64,000 bases of DNA from the NCBI RefSeq assembly GCF_020520425.1, contig NC_079491.1, positions 112,282,652 to 112,346,651 on the forward strand. The letters run 5' to 3'. Under the pieces are notes generated by a model. The model searched no databases. It had not been told where the DNA came from and worked only from the letters and a program-made list of their open reading frames with translations. Position 1 is the stretch's first letter, and each line of letters opens with the position of its first letter. The translations under genes were made by a program, and so were the position numbers. Origin of the DNA: Spinacia oleracea. Taxonomy: Eukaryota; Streptophyta; Magnoliopsida; Caryophyllales; Amaranthaceae. This document shows, in pieces, positions 34,511 through 47,940 of this stretch.

Positions 34511-35914
34511 AAAAAATTATTTGTTTTTTGCTTTTTATCCATATTTTGTACTCGTAACCGTGTTTTTTATATTCTTCTGTTCATTTCTCCGACTTATTTT
34601 CATGAATTAGGTTTCTGATTTTTTTTTTCTTGGATTAATAAGGGTATCATAAACTAAAGTAAACAATCAACCAATATGAGAATAATATTATAAACTAATA
34701 GTAGGCTATGTATAATTCGAACCTACATCATTGTGCTATTGCACAAAGCTCTGCCAATTGAGCTAATAGACTCTTTTTATTGGTATAGTGTCATGGTAGT
34801 TTTAAGAGGAAAAAACAAAGTGTAGTGACATATTAGTTTGTGAAGTTGCATATAAAACAAAGTGTAGTGACATATTAGTTCACATAGTCTTTTATTATCT
34901 TAAGTGAGCCCATGCGAACCAGAATTTCTATGTTGATGATGAGAACAATTCTGCCCATGTAGTTAGTACTAGCTCGGAGAATGAATTAAAGAAATTGAAT
35001 GACGATGCTAACTTTTATCTAGCCTAACTGATCAGAATAACAAGGAGCAATGATCAAAAACAGAAACAAGAAAAACAACCAACACAACGCCAAGCAAAAC
35101 AATTAAAAAAGTTGCACGTTAGTAAGTAAGCAGAGCAGTAACCGGATTAGAGTGCAGATCAGAGTAAGCTGGAACATTTGATTAGATGAATGTATAATTT
35201 AGGATTCCATATGAACTAGTACAAAAAAACATAAAACAGAACAGCTACATAGTCCTGATTAACAGCAAGAAAAGGCAGGCAGCCACTCAACTTCAAGTTG
35301 TTGCAACAACAGCTTCCCATCCGATGAAGTTCTACCAACTCTTCCAACTGGAACCCTATCACTGAACAACAGCTCCAACCCAACTGCGAGCAGAACAGAA
35401 GCAACCAAGAGCCTGCTTGTTAGGGTTAACTATAGCAACGAGGAAAGAGTGGAAGCTATTTCTATAAACCCGTATCTGAAACAGAAAGATGAGTTCAAAA
35501 CAAAGCAAACTTATAATTCAAATGATGCTACAAAGTTGCTTATTCTTATGTGCAGCATATAGATCAAACATACTGCATCGATTTCTGAGGCAAGACTGTA
35601 AGTGTTCTCCAAGTTTTCAACTGAACGTGTTCTCCCCATGAAAGCTTGAAGATATTTTTTAAGCTTATGCAAGGATAGCAATAATCTTAAACTTTAACTA
35701 AAACGACACTCTAATGATCAATACTACTTAACATCATAACATCAGGAAAAATTAGACAGATTAAGAAAACCAACCAACTTCCAGCTAAACCAGAACATGC
35801 CATAATAAATCAGCACCCAAACAAACTTCCTACTGCTTACCAGAATAAGCCCATCTCAACAAAATTAATTGATTAAAAAACCAAAATTTGAGCAAAAAAA
35901 TTAGGTCATTATTT
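34511..35914. other. interior of CACTA-3 with a tRNA-like stretch and LINE-like debris
   Basis: No intact gene. A 24-bp unit (AAAGTGTAGTGACATATTAG) is repeated near 34819 and 34859. At 35200-35480 the minus strand is rich in TTGTTG and CTGTTCTG, like the 3' region of the LINE at 35915-36723. Confidence 0.4.
34703..34773 (-). pseudogene. tRNA-like sequence (tRNA pseudogene or SINE head)
   Basis: The minus strand begins GAGTCTATTAGCTCAATTGG and has a box A-like TAGCTCAATTGG, a D-arm AGCTC...GAGC, an anticodon-arm-like TTGTG...CACAA and a box B-like GGTTCGAAT. The acceptor 3' strand does not pair and the T-stem is imperfect, so a working tRNA is unlikely. No anticodon is assigned. Confidence 0.45.
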
Positions 35915-36723
35915 TTATTTTTTTGGTAGATAATATATATTTTGTTACCAAAAGGTAGAAACCAAAGAATATTCAAACAAAGAAACAATAAAACCGCTAA
36001 GGGAGCACAAACTCGCATCCCAAACTAAAACACACAAACAACAGCCAAAAAAATAGCCAAATTGCAGAAGACATAACAGAGTACAACAGCAGAGCATGCA
36101 GCAGAACAAAACAACAGTAGAGCAAAGCCACATCAGAGCAAAGCCAACCACCAAAGACACAAAATAGGAACAGAGGCACAATGCAGCAGCTGCACCAAGA
36201 CTTCAACATAGACTGTAACCAGTTAGGCTCATGGCAAAAGATCAATCAGATTTTTCGTATGCAGACATCTAGTAGCAACAACAAGTTGAATGCTCTTTAC
36301 ATTCTCTGTTGAACTACGAGTAGACTGATTAAAAATCCTAATGTTGGCTCCAACCATAAGAAATAGAAAGACACCGAAAGTTCCATCCTATGAAGCTGAT
36401 GAAAACCAGAATTCCCGTTACAATCTTTCACCAATTTGTCGATCTCAAAACTCAGACTTCCTACGGGTCTGTGGCATCCAAGCCAGTTTAGAATGCTACA
36501 CCATACCTCTGATGTAAACTTACAAGCAAAAAACAAGTGATTGATATCCTCATTCGCAGCAGAACAAAATCTACAAACCTGATCGCAATGAACACCCATC
36601 TTCAGCAGATTATCACAAGTAGACAATCTCCTCATCACAGCCAACCACATGATAAAAATACACTTAGGAGGACTTGGTTGTTGCAGAGTAATTTCCTCCA
36701 AGGAACCTCCACACACACAAAAA
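35915..36723 (-). mobile_element. 5'-truncated LINE insertion, 809 bp, 11-bp TSD
   Basis: Flanked by AGGTCATTATT at 35903-35913 and 36724-36734. On the minus strand it encodes the end of a LINE ORF2: PPKCIFIMWLAVMRRLSTCD and CRFCSAANEDINHLFFACKF, the Cys/His pattern of the zf-RVT domain, followed by a 3' region and an AT-rich tail at the left (TTACCAAAAAAATAAAAA-like on the minus strand). A long TSD, an A-rich tail and 5' truncation are hallmarks of target-primed LINE insertion. Confidence 0.85.
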
Positions 36724-37159
36724 AGGTCATTATTAGTTACCTCTTGATTGGAATATTTCCACAGTAAACTGTCAAATTAGATGCGAGTATGTCCACAGTA
36801 AACACTAAACAGTCAATACAGATGAAAAAGACAATGGAAAACAATCCCAGATTATCCTAATCATACACAACGTAATGCTATTGATAATTGCAAGAAACTC
36901 ATATACTGAACCCTCTTAATTCATCAAATTGTCAATAAAGAAGTAAAAATTGCTCACAAAACAAATCTTCAGTCGACTCCAACTCATCAATTATGCAATA
37001 ACAAGGAAATTATTAACATGTAAGTGGAAATCAAATTATTCAGCAGTTGCATACCTATCGCAAGTTAATCGTTCCAAGTGCTCCCCAATCGAAAGTTAAT
37101 CGTACCAAGTGCTCCCCAATTGCAAGTTCATCTTCCCAATTGAAGACTTACGAAATGTA
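36724..37159. other. interior of CACTA-3, no gene seen
   Basis: AT-rich; near 37065-37140 there are imperfect repeats of AGTTAATCGTxCCAAGTGCTC. It ends at GTA just before another CACTA terminus. Confidence 0.5.
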
Positions 37160-38190
37160 CACTACAAGAAAATTTACATATAGGGCTCGCCTGGATTAAA
37201 GTTAATAATTAAGGGGGTAGATTTTATTGGGGAACTATTACTGGAGGACAAGTTTAGGGGTGGAAAATTTATGGGGATAGCTATGGAAGAGGTTTGGAAA
37301 TAAGGTAAGTTTTACTGGGTTAATGCTTCGTGTGTTTGGAATGAAGCTATATAAACATATTAATGAATGCAATTTCTCTTTTATTTTGTTGAAAATACAG
37401 TAATGTTTTTATTATTTAAAAAAATACAAGAATGTTCTTAGTTTTTTCCCAAATCCAGAAAATTTGAGGATACCTCTTTTTTTTTTTTTAAATCCAGAAA
37501 CTTTGAGAGTAATATATTCAACTTCATCACAATAAATCAAACCTACTGCTAATCATAAGAACAATCCCACTTCCATCAGAAAAAGAAAAAAAAAATCCCA
37601 CAACTCTGTAGAACATCTGAAACCTCAAAAGAAAAAAAAGAAACATATAAATAAAAAAATCACATGTAAAAAAATATCAAACATAACCACGTTGGAAGTT
37701 CAAATAAAAGAATTTGAAAATGAGTAGAAATCAAACAAAAATCGGTAATTTAATCGGAAAAAAAGTTGATAAAATAATTGTGGAAAAATTAAAAACCTGA
37801 AGAATATACAGTAGATTAGCCATGGTAGAGAGAGAAAAAGCAACCATGATGAATTGAAGATTCCAGTTGACAGATCAAGAAGAGAGAGGAAGAGAGCTAT
37901 GGTGAAGACTGCGTTGACGACGAAACCAAGTCTGAACAATGAAGAGCAAGAGTTGAAATTACCCGGTTAATTATTACCCTAGGGGGGGCTAGGGTAATAC
38001 ATTACCCTCATATTTGGGGAAAAAAGTATGGGCCGAAAAACTAACCCCAATCCAGGCATGTGGTTAAAGCCCATATTTATTACCCTATTAATTGTTACAC
38101 CCCATTCCCCCCAATCCAGGCGGGCCCATAGAGGTAACACCTTGAGGAAATTAATCACTACAAGAAATTTTTAAGCACTTGATTGCCCTA
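37160..38190. repeat. two further CACTA left-type termini, the first split by a PIF-like insert
   Basis: At 37160 CACTACAAGAAAATTTAC begins a terminus whose continuation (GAGGTAACACCTTGAGG) resumes at 38131 after the insert. At 38156 a third terminus starts, CACTACAAGAAATTTTTAAG. No matching right ends are found for them inside the window other than 50328. Confidence 0.7.
37183..38127. mobile_element. PIF/Harbinger-like or related element, 945 bp, 3-bp TSD ATA
   Basis: Ends GGGCTCGCCTGGATT and (reverse-complemented) GGGCCCGCCTGGATT, flanked by ATA at 37180-37182 and 38128-38130. The superfamily is inferred from the 3-bp duplication and GGG start; the usual PIF target is TTA/TAA, so this is tentative. 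No transposase seen. Confidence 0.7.
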
Positions 38191-40319
38191 CTTTAACATT
38201 ATTGTCTATCTTAGTTCAAAGACCAATAAAAAATATTCCTTTTTGCTTGAGGTATCCAATTTAATTAGTTAACAAACTCTAACTATCTGGATAGTAAGTA
38301 TTTAATAATGTAAATTACCAAATACTTAGTAAGAATTATAACAGAAGCGTAAGAATATAGCAGAAGAGTAATTCTAAAAGGAAGAAATAATGAATTCTAT
38401 TCTTGGTATTGTAGGTGGTATAACTCTAAAGTGCTGAAACGAAAACGATTGCAAATGGAAAACACGGATAAAACTGTTGACTGGTCAGCTTTCAGAATGC
38501 AAAACTAATATAATTAATGGCTACGGAGATTCGGAGAATCCTTTCTACAAAGGCATTCTATCTAATAACATTGAAAAGAGGTGAGATCTTACCACTTTTT
38601 TCTGCGGGTCAGAAACTATTGGAGGAGATGGCTTTTCTTCAATTTCTCTTCAAAACTTTATGGAGTTGGAATCTTGTCTCCATCTAAATCCTTAGCTCCC
38701 ACTTCTAGTACAAGCCTAACAACGAAATTTGGATCTGCATTATCTATAACAAATTTGGTCCTGGCGGACTTCCTTGTTAGTGTAGCCTGACTAGGCTTTA
38801 AAGGTGCCATTGATTCTCTTCTAGAATTTGCAAAATGTTTGGCACCTAACATGTCTCTAGTTCCCACTTCAAGTACAAACCTATCAAGCCCTTTTTTAAT
38901 TTTCTTTTTACACCATACTAAAGAAGAAATATTGCTAGAGTTTTGATTAATGGAGAGTAGAATGAAAAGTTTGGACACAATGAAAGGCTTAATACTCCAT
39001 ATCAAACAGGAACTTGAATTCCGTAAGAAGCAACTGTCAAGTACCCTCTATCAATATGCTTTTCCCTCACTATCTGCAAAAGATATCAGTAGAGGCACTT
39101 GTTAATCAGATTGAAAAACAAAATATCAAGCATCTAAATAAGTTGGTAATCAAACCTATTAAAAGTACTCATATTTCTAAGACCGGTAGTGAGCGCATCA
39201 ACCAGGCGTCTGCAAGTTTAAAAAACAGAAGGCATCATCCATGAACTTATATTGGCAGCCACACAGAAATCCCAATTGCGGAGTACTTACACAGTGAACA
39301 AAGACAGGACAAAATAAGTTAATGCTCATAATCTGAACTTTGAAGTTGGAATATTGCGTCTATGGCGAGGAATGGAGTATGGTAACAACTCATGAGCATG
39401 CTTGCCCCGGCACACTATCCTTCACTAGTGAAAAAATTATTTGAGGAAGCAATAATCATAATACCCAATTCAATTTCTTGTCCAGCACAGAACACCAATA
39501 GCAAACATTGTACTCAAATTTTCATTCTAAACTTCAACCCTTGATGCATTCTAAATTGATACTATTTACTCTAATTCAACGCTCTTACAGACCTGTATAA
39601 TAAACATTAGATAAAAGACAAGAGGAGCAAAGTAATATTCCAAGTTGTATGCAAAGTAATTCAAATCTGATATAGGGAAATAAAAGTAGTTATTATACAA
39701 TAAAACATGAGCCATTTGACAAATAAGTAAACTGGACCATCTAGGAAACTCAAATCCATTACTCAATTTAACAAAAATCGGCTCAAACACTGATCTATCA
39801 ATTCCACAGTAAAAAGAAACAATAGAAAACCCATGACATCAATAGAAACAAGCCAAGTTGCCAACAACTTCAGTAGGAAGCAAAAACTTGTAACATGATT
39901 TCACAATTAAAGGAAAGCTTATGAAATTTAACATAAATTTTAACGAAAATCTCCTAAATTATTAGTGAAATGCCGTTTTTCTCCCAAAATTCTTTCTCGT
40001 AAGAGAAACTAGCAAAATTTTAAAATCGACAAAATTCAATTATGAATAACAAATAAATCAGCATAACTTGCAAATCAATTGAAGATTAACGAACAAGATT
40101 GGAGAAAACAATTACCTGAAAACTATGCAAAATTGTGGTAATCTAAGCCCTTGAGTGATAATTGAGTTCAGAATTTTGGAGAGAATCAAGTTGAGTTGCG
40201 CTGCTAACTGAAATGAGTCCCTAAACCTAGATCTAGAAGAAATGGCGCCGAAATGGCGTTAAGGAGGGAAATGAATATATTGAGTGAAATTCGTGAAGAG
40301 AAGGGGGTAGTCTAATTGG
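38191..40319 (-). other. interior of CACTA-3, possible captured gene pieces
   Basis: Minus frame 39005 to 38658 reads GLDRFVLEVGTRDMLGAKHF and later RLVLEVGAKDLDGDKI, a repeated motif encoded by a duplicated 30-bp stretch. Near 40250-40110 the minus strand looks like a 5' UTR with a splice donor (GTTTTCAG then GTAATTG). The family is not recognised. Confidence 0.3.
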
Positions 40320-43300
40320 TAGGGGTGTCAAATCGGGTCATCGGTTCGGTTTCGGTTCGGGTTCATCGGTTCGGGTTGAAACCGGTTCATTTTGCTATCG
40401 ATTCGGTTCGGTTCGGGTCGGGTTGAAAATTAAACGGTTCGGTTCGGTTCGGGTTCGGGTTATGTAGTGCGGGTTCATATCGGGTCGGGTTCATACCGGG
40501 TCGGGTTCATATCGGGTCGGTTTCATATCGGGTCGGGTCATATTTGGTCGGGTAAAAAACGGGTTAAGTCGGTTTCATATCGGTTCAGGTTCATATCGGT
40601 TCGGGTTATAATCAGGTCGGGTTCATATCGGGTCGGGTTCATATCGGATCGGGTCAGATCGGGTCGGATTGTAGTCGGGTTGGGTCAATTCGGTTCGGTT
40701 CGTTAACGGGTTTAGCTGGATTGTAATCGGGTCGGGTTCATATCGGGTCGGGTTTATATCGGGCTGGGTTCGTGTTTAGTCGGATCAATTCGGATACAAA
40801 TTACAAAAAATGTCGGGTTATTATTAAAATCACAATTTTCAATGCGCTTATATTATAATATCTACATTATTGAAGCAAAGTGAAAAGGTAAAAGAGCCCA
40901 TACAATTTGATTACGTGATTTATAACTAATGTTATTTTTTTTTTTGACGAACAGCTAATGTAGTAATGTTCACTATCCAATTAATTTCATAAACTTAATT
41001 AAGAAAAGTCAGTCGATGTCTTTTACTATGTCCTGTAGTATTTACCAATCATATTATTCAAATGGAATCAAAATAATCTATGCCCTCCCCTACCATGTAA
41101 GAGTATTATGAAACATGTATTGATGAACTAAATACTAATAACGTAGTAATTAATAATGGACAATGATGAATTAATGCGTAATGAATTTGTAAATTTTGTA
41201 AATACAAGTTTGTCATACATTCATATTGGTTTAAACAGCAACGAGCCTAACATGTTCAACAACGGAACGAGACAAACAAGTTCAATTGTTAATGAATTAA
41301 GTCGATTCAATTAAAACAACATACCTTTTTGATTAGTTCTTGGGTTATAAGCTTATAAGCTGGTATTGAATTAGATCAATATAGTTTAATGATCGATTAG
41401 ACGATTAGTCAGATGAATACGAGTCAATAAAAGAGTGTAAGACTAATAAAACAATACAAATTCATGAGTTTTATACTTTTATAACATTGTCAAGAATTAA
41501 GGAATATAACATTCTATATTTTATTGCTCTAATAAGCTAATAACTGATGAATTGATGATTATAATTATTTTGAACTAAAAGTCCACAGAACTATAACTAT
41601 GTAAGGATATAAATCTGTAACGATATAGTGTAATTATATAAGTATATAACTTTGTGAGATTATTAGTTTAGAACTATCTAATTAATTCTATATATTTATG
41701 AGATTATAAGTTTACAAGTATATAACTATGTATGACAGTAATTATATAACTATGTGAATATATAAATAACTTTATGAGACTATAGATCCTTTACATCTAT
41801 TTAATTGTACAAGACTATAACTATACAGTTAGGGGTGCTAACGAGCCAGTACGGCTCGCAAACTATTCGGATTTGGCTTGGTCAAAGCTTGGCTCGGAGG
41901 GGGTTGATTCGGTTTGTAATCCAACTTGGGCCTTAAATAATACTCCACTATACACTAAAGTCCCACATTGGTTAAGAAAACAAGCACCAATCTTATTTTC
42001 TTTATAAATAGCTACTACTCCTCCCCTCAGCATAGAGTTTGATTTTGTACCACATTGGTTGGAAAAAACCTTTGTACTCTATTTTCTTCACAAAAGGAAT
42101 GAAGTATATTTTAAAATATTTGATTATTCTTGAATTAAACTAATTAATAATTTATTATTTAAATGCACTTAGAGTCTTGTTGTTATAATAATATTTCCTT
42201 TCATTGTTTGAAATTTTTTAAATAAACATGAAGTCCCACATTGTAACTTCATTGAAGTTAAGAGTGAAACCAAGTTATATAAGAATATGTAGGGTGAATT
42301 TTTCTCTTAAACAAACATGGAGTCCCACATCGAAATTTTAGCCAATGCTAAGAGGGAAACCAAGTTATAAAAACATACGAAATATGTAGGATGACTTAAA
42401 CAAAACATGGAGTCCCACATTGAAAACATAGCAATGCTAAGAGAGAAACCAAATTATAAAAGCATATGGTGGGTAGCTTTAGTTTTTGACTTGAGCCTAA
42501 GCCCAACTTTTTCAAACTAAGTTTCGAGCCCGGACTCAAGCCCAGCTTGGACTCAAGCCGAGTCCAAATATTGGAGGCTTGTCGTGCTTGACATCCACTA
42601 GTTTCGAGCCGAGCCGTGCCTTAGCATGTTCGGTGTTGGTTTGGCTTGTTAACATCCCTACCATACAGTAATATATCCTATTGGAAATATATGTTCAGTT
42701 ACTCGTTTGATTAACAACCGTTCAAACAAAATCTAATAATTTTATTATAACACGTAAAAGAAACAAAATCTAATAATTTTATTATAACACGTAAAAGAAA
42801 TTTGTAAACTGTAATCTTTTAATTCCAATCATCATAATTTTATTTTTTTCCTTGATTTTTAATTTAGTTGATTTTATTAATATAATTATCTCGCATTAGG
42901 AATTAAGACATAAATATTCATTCCAAGTGCAGCAACACAATAAAGAGCTTGCAAGTTGGTGACAAAACTCGTAATTAGGACTTCATAATACGGAGTAATT
43001 GGCTGATGAATTCGTTTAATTCATTTGATATCTTAGCATTTCGGCTCTGTTTGGTATGGCGGAAAACATTTCAAGTTAAAACTTATTTTCGAGGCGGGTT
43101 ATAAACGGTTTGAATTAAACGGGTAGTAAACGGGTTACGGGTTGTAAACGGTTCGGGTTGAAACAGTTCGGGTTGTAAACGGTTCGGGTTGAAACAGTTC
43201 GGGTTGTAAACGGTTCGGGTTGATACAGTTCGGGTTGTGAACGGGTTTTTCCCGGGTCGAAACGGTTCGGGTTGAAATAAATCGGGTCATTAACGGTTTT

Positions 43301-43531
43301 CGGGTCCATTCGGTTCGGGTAGGAACGGTTCGGGTTGACGCGTGGCGGTTTGTTATCGGGTATCGGGTCTTAATCGGGTTAATGTTTTCGAGACGGTTCG
43401 GGTTCGGGTTAAATATTATCGGTTCGGTTTAGTTTCGGGTTCCAATTAACGAGTTATTAACGGTTCGGGTTCTTAACGATACGGATTAACCCAGCGGGTT
43501 CAACGGTTCGGGTTGAGAATTGACAGCCCTA
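40320..43531. mobile_element. hAT-like non-autonomous transposon B, 3.2 kb, 8-bp TSD
   Basis: It starts TAGGGGTGTCAAATCGGG and ends TTGACAGCCCTA, flanked by CTAATTGG at 40312-40319 and 43532-43539. Both ends carry dense GGGTCGGGTTCATATC or CGGTTCGGGTTGAAAC repeats. It contains element C. Frames through the repeats (SGSYRVGFIS) are shadows. Confidence 0.9.
41830..42660. mobile_element. hAT-like element C nested in B, about 831 bp
   Basis: Ends TAGGGGTGCTAACGAGCC and GGCTTGTTAACATCCCTA. Flanks CTATACAG and CCATACAG agree at 7 of 8 bases, with one base of uncertainty in placing the end. The interior has three copies of a unit of about 75-90 bp with AAACATGGAGTCCCACATTG and GAAACCAAGTTATAAAA. 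Confidence 0.8.
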
Positions 43532-43539
43532 CTAATTGG

Positions 43540-44515
43540 GTATTCGTTTTGAATGAAAATTCGTGGAATGAAGGGCGGGTAGTCTAATTGGATTTTATCG
43601 TTGATTATTCATCTTAATATGACAATTTCAAACTAATATGATTTTTAATATTATATTTAGTATCCTTCCTTATTTGGTTACATCATTTTTTGGATCTTTG
43701 GCAAATGGCTTTTTGGTGGCTTTTTCAATGGCTTTTTGTTGGCTTCTTAAATTAGGGTTTCTTAATTAAGAAATACATATGATTTGAGTTTTATTAATAT
43801 ACCTGTTCTAATCTTGCTCTGGTGATTCATATGCAATAAAACTACTCTACTTTCCATTGCTTTAACCTGATTCGTGAGTGTCTTTTAAATCTTCTATGTA
43901 TGCTATTTTGTTCTACTGTCTTGGGCTTATAAAACTGTTTTCGTGCTCATCTTAGCTATATATTTTGAGACTGTTATCCTATTTAGCTTTACCTTGATTG
44001 CTCACAACATTGCCTAGCTATTGTTCCCACATTTTCATATTGGCTTCCATTTTCTTCTTGCACACATGTAATTGCTCTGAGGTGTGAAATGAAAAACCTG
44101 AGTTATCACACTAAGGTAAATAGAAGGTATTGTATTAATTCACCATTCTCTAAAACCACCAAAAGGTCAGAATCTTTTATGTATATACAATGACAGTGGA
44201 ATCTGTTTAGACATGATTTAATGTGGTTTTTGATAACTTTAAAAAGTATTACGAAGTATAGTCTAAGATTTTCTTACTTCCCTTTATTTAAGTGGTCTTC
44301 TTGTTTTTTCCAACCTTGGATCTTGCCAATGCCCCTCATGAAGACTGACTCAGACATCTCAAGCAAGTAATCCATGATATATATGCCCAGTCCACAACCT
44401 TTCGCGTCTCCATAGAATCAGAATAATCATCCATGAGTATTACCTTTATACCAGTTGGTTTACCTTTAATTTGCTACTTTCGTTATAGTAGTATTCTTAT
44501 AACACTCGGATTATA
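43540..44515. other. interior of CACTA-3, no gene seen
   Basis: AT-rich with T-rich runs. The site GTAGTCTAATTGG, which received element B, recurs at 43576-43591. Confidence 0.5.
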
Positions 44516-44732
44516 CAGGGGTGTGCACGGTTCTCTTCGTGCACCTACCCAAAAACGCACAAAAATAACAATAAAATGCAACAAACATAAAAATCGCAAA
44601 AAAAAAAAAAAAGAACAGAGAAAATAAATCAGAAAAGAACATTAACAAGTAAAGTAAAAGAATATTAGCAAAAACCCAAAAAGAACACTAATATTGACAA
44701 ATCAGACAAAAAGTACAAATATAAAAAGCAGT

Positions 44733-45045
44733 TATATTTTTTCTTGTTCTTTTAAGTTTTGGAAATGTTCTTTTCCAACCAATTTACAGTATGTTCTAAT
44801 TAAAAAATAAAACGACGAACCTTTGATGAACTTTAAAACCAGATTTATATTTTTTCTTGTTCTTTTAAGTTCTGGAAATGTTCTTTTTCAACCAATTTAT
44901 GTTCTAATTAAAAAATAAAACGACGAACCTTTGATGAACTTTAAAACCAGATCTATATTTTTTCTTGTTCTTTTAAGTTATGGAAATGTTCTTTTTCAAC
45001 CAATTTATGTTCTAATTAAAAAAATAACACGACGTTGAATTTTAA
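44733..45045. repeat. tandem repeat of about 110 bp, three copies
   Basis: TATATTTTTTCTTGTTCTTT starts at 44733, 44846 and 44954. Units also share AACGACGAACCTTTGATGAA. Confidence 0.9.
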
Positions 45046-45560
45046 AAGTCGTTAGTGCACTTCTGATATAATTTATTATTTAAGATTAAAAATATGTTTT
45101 AATTTCGTTATTTTATTTATCAAAGAATGTCTGAAAACAACACTATAAATATGTAAAAAGAACAATTGCTGATTCTATAAAAGAACACACTATTATGATA
45201 CCACAGAATTAGGAAGTTATAAGAAAAGAACATTAAAATTTAAAAAGAACATAGAATTAAGAACGAGAAAATTTACCTTAATCACCCGATGCACCTTCAT
45301 CAACAGCATAAACCTCTTTGAATGAATAAAAAAATTCAAAAACTAGCGAAATTGAAATAGTATTTTGCTTAATAAACTAATTTTTTGTAAACGTAATTCA
45401 ATTAAAATCACATTTAAGAGAAAGAAGGAGGAGAAAATTTGTTATGGACTTTCTCTCTCATAAAATCTCTCTTTTGTTGGGAGAAACTAAAAACTCTCCT
45501 CTTTCTCTCTCAAGAATGTGTTTCTAAATTGAGAAGTTATGAATCCAATAAGAGAAATAA

Positions 45561-45667
<107 letters not shown>

Positions 45668-46870
45668 AATGAAAAATAAAAGAAATAAAAAAAGAGGGGG
45701 AAGGAGAGCCAAGTTCATGATAAGAACGGTGCACTTTTTTGTTTTTTTTTTTGTGTTTTGTTGTTCTGTTCTTTTATGTTTATTAGATATAAATCTTAAT
45801 GTTCTTTTATGTTTGTTCTTTTTTAAAAAAGTATAGTATTGGAGAGCAAAGGAAGCTTCTACTTGGCCAGCAAAAGATGATGTTAAATCTTCAAAAACAG
45901 CTGAAAGAACAATAAGAGAGGCAGAATAAACAGACCAATGCCTCAAAAGAACAAAAAGATGATGAACCTCAAAGAACATTATAAATAAAAGAACATTATA
46001 AATAAGGAAAAAGAACATTATAAATACAGAAAAGAACATATCATGTAGAACACTTATTTTAACCATGTAAAACAACATTACCAATAAAAAAACAAACAAC
46101 AATAGAGCATAAAAGAACATAATAAAGTAAAGAAAAAGAACATTATAAATAACAGAAAGGAACATATCATGCAGAACACTTATTTTAACCATGTGAAAAA
46201 AGAACAACAAAAAAGATAAAAGAACAACAAAAATGGTAAAAGAACAATTTGATATGAAGTGTGTAATATCAAAAGAACAACAAGCTAAAGCAAAAAAGAA
46301 AAACAAGCTAAAGCATAAAAGAACAACAAGCTAAAGCAAAAAATCGATATGATCAAAAAAATCAAAATAAATTGAAATGATTAAATAACGAACATCGAAA
46401 TCAAAATCATCAGAAATAAGTAATTCGTTTTTAAAAAATTGAAAAATTACCTTCACAAATCGAATTATCAGCAGAGGAATTCAAATTCGAAGAAGAAGAA
46501 TCAATAGAATTTGATATTGAAGTAGAAAAATCAACCAATATCTGAGAATTTTCCATTACTTTCTCTCTCCTCTTCACAGTTTCTCTCTCCTCTTCACAGT
46601 TCTCTCTCCTCTTCATAGTTTCTCTCTCCTCTTCACAAATTCTGATTCGACAATTATAAAAAAGAAGGTATATATACCAGAAAAATGGAGCGAAAAACAA
46701 AAGAACAAAAATAAAACGACCAGAATAGAACAGAGCAGTTATTGTTCTTTTTTTTAACAAAAAAACAACGTTTGTTCTTTTCTTCTCCAGATTTAATAAG
46801 AAACCCGCGTTTTATATTTGAGGCGTGTCGTTTGGACACCAGTGCACCAAGAGCACCATGCACACCCCTG

Positions 46871-47940
46871 CACAATCGTATTTGCGGTATTCTTATCCTA
46901 TTGTTGACAAATCCTTTACGGAGTAATAATATAATGTATGTCTTCTATTAAATTATTTCTTTGTTTTGTAATCTATTAAAAAAAAGAGCAAGCAGGAATG
47001 TAGCTGGAATATCGTATATTAATGACTATACTACTGAGACTTTATGGTGGAAATTATCTAGTGTATCATTTTAGTTGCTATGTCTTTTTTTCTCTTCCCT
47101 TGTTAGAGGGTAAGGTGTATCTTCTTTAAATGGGTCTTGCTATTATTTTTTATGTCAATTTCACTATAACCCCATCTGGTCTGGTAAAAGAGTTAATATA
47201 GTAAACTTATCTACACATATCCTTCTCTTCCTTCTATTATTGAAATTTCAAGAGATTGACATTTTTAGTTATCTTACTGAAAACGCTGTCTGAAATCCTT
47301 ATAATGGTTTAGATATCTTTTTTGGCCCCATATTTATATTGTCATTTGATATTGCAAGTTCGAGGAAGAGTTGTATTGTTTGTGAACAGGATAATTGAAG
47401 ACAGTAAGCTAACTACAACAACAAGGGACCGAATGCTGCAGACCTTTTCTTGTAGGTGAGAGTTAGTCATGATGTAGGTTATGAAGTTTCTTTGAGAAGC
47501 TTAATGGGAAAGAACATGAATATATCTCATAAAGCAACTAAAAGTAGTTATTTGGCTTTTTATATAAGTGAACCTAGCTTGACTTGTTTGCTATCTAGGG
47601 AAAAAAATATAGAACATCTATAATTTCTTGGTAAACATTTAGAGGGATTATTTAGTAAAAGTAAAAAATAAAAAAACAATCACATGGGTTTCTTTTTCAA
47701 TATTGATAATCTATGCTAAAGTTCAAAATTTGTTTTTTTTTATGCTGCTGATCTATTGCTTGTTTATGTTAGGTTGTTGTATGTCTTGTTTAGTTGGCTT
47801 AGGTGTCACTGATCTGAGTTTGAGTTGCAGAAGTTGTGATTGTGTTGTGCTGCTCTCCGTGCTCTGTTGCTGTTCTGATTCTTGTTGTCCTGTTGATATC
47901 CACTTTGTTGATGTGTGTGTGACTTACAGTGTGCTCAACA
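46871..47940. other. interior of CACTA-3; possible LINE 3' region at its end
   Basis: AT-rich, no intact gene. The plus strand at 47700-47935 (TGTTGTGCTGCTCTCCGTGC and similar) resembles LINE 3' sequence. It continues after the solo LTR at 49311-49610, where TTACCAAAAAATAA closes it. Confidence 0.35.

Noticed and set aside
40467..40706. Plus-strand ORF of 79 residues, repeating SGSYRVGFIS
   Set aside because: Translation of hAT subterminal GGGTCGGGTTCATATC repeats.
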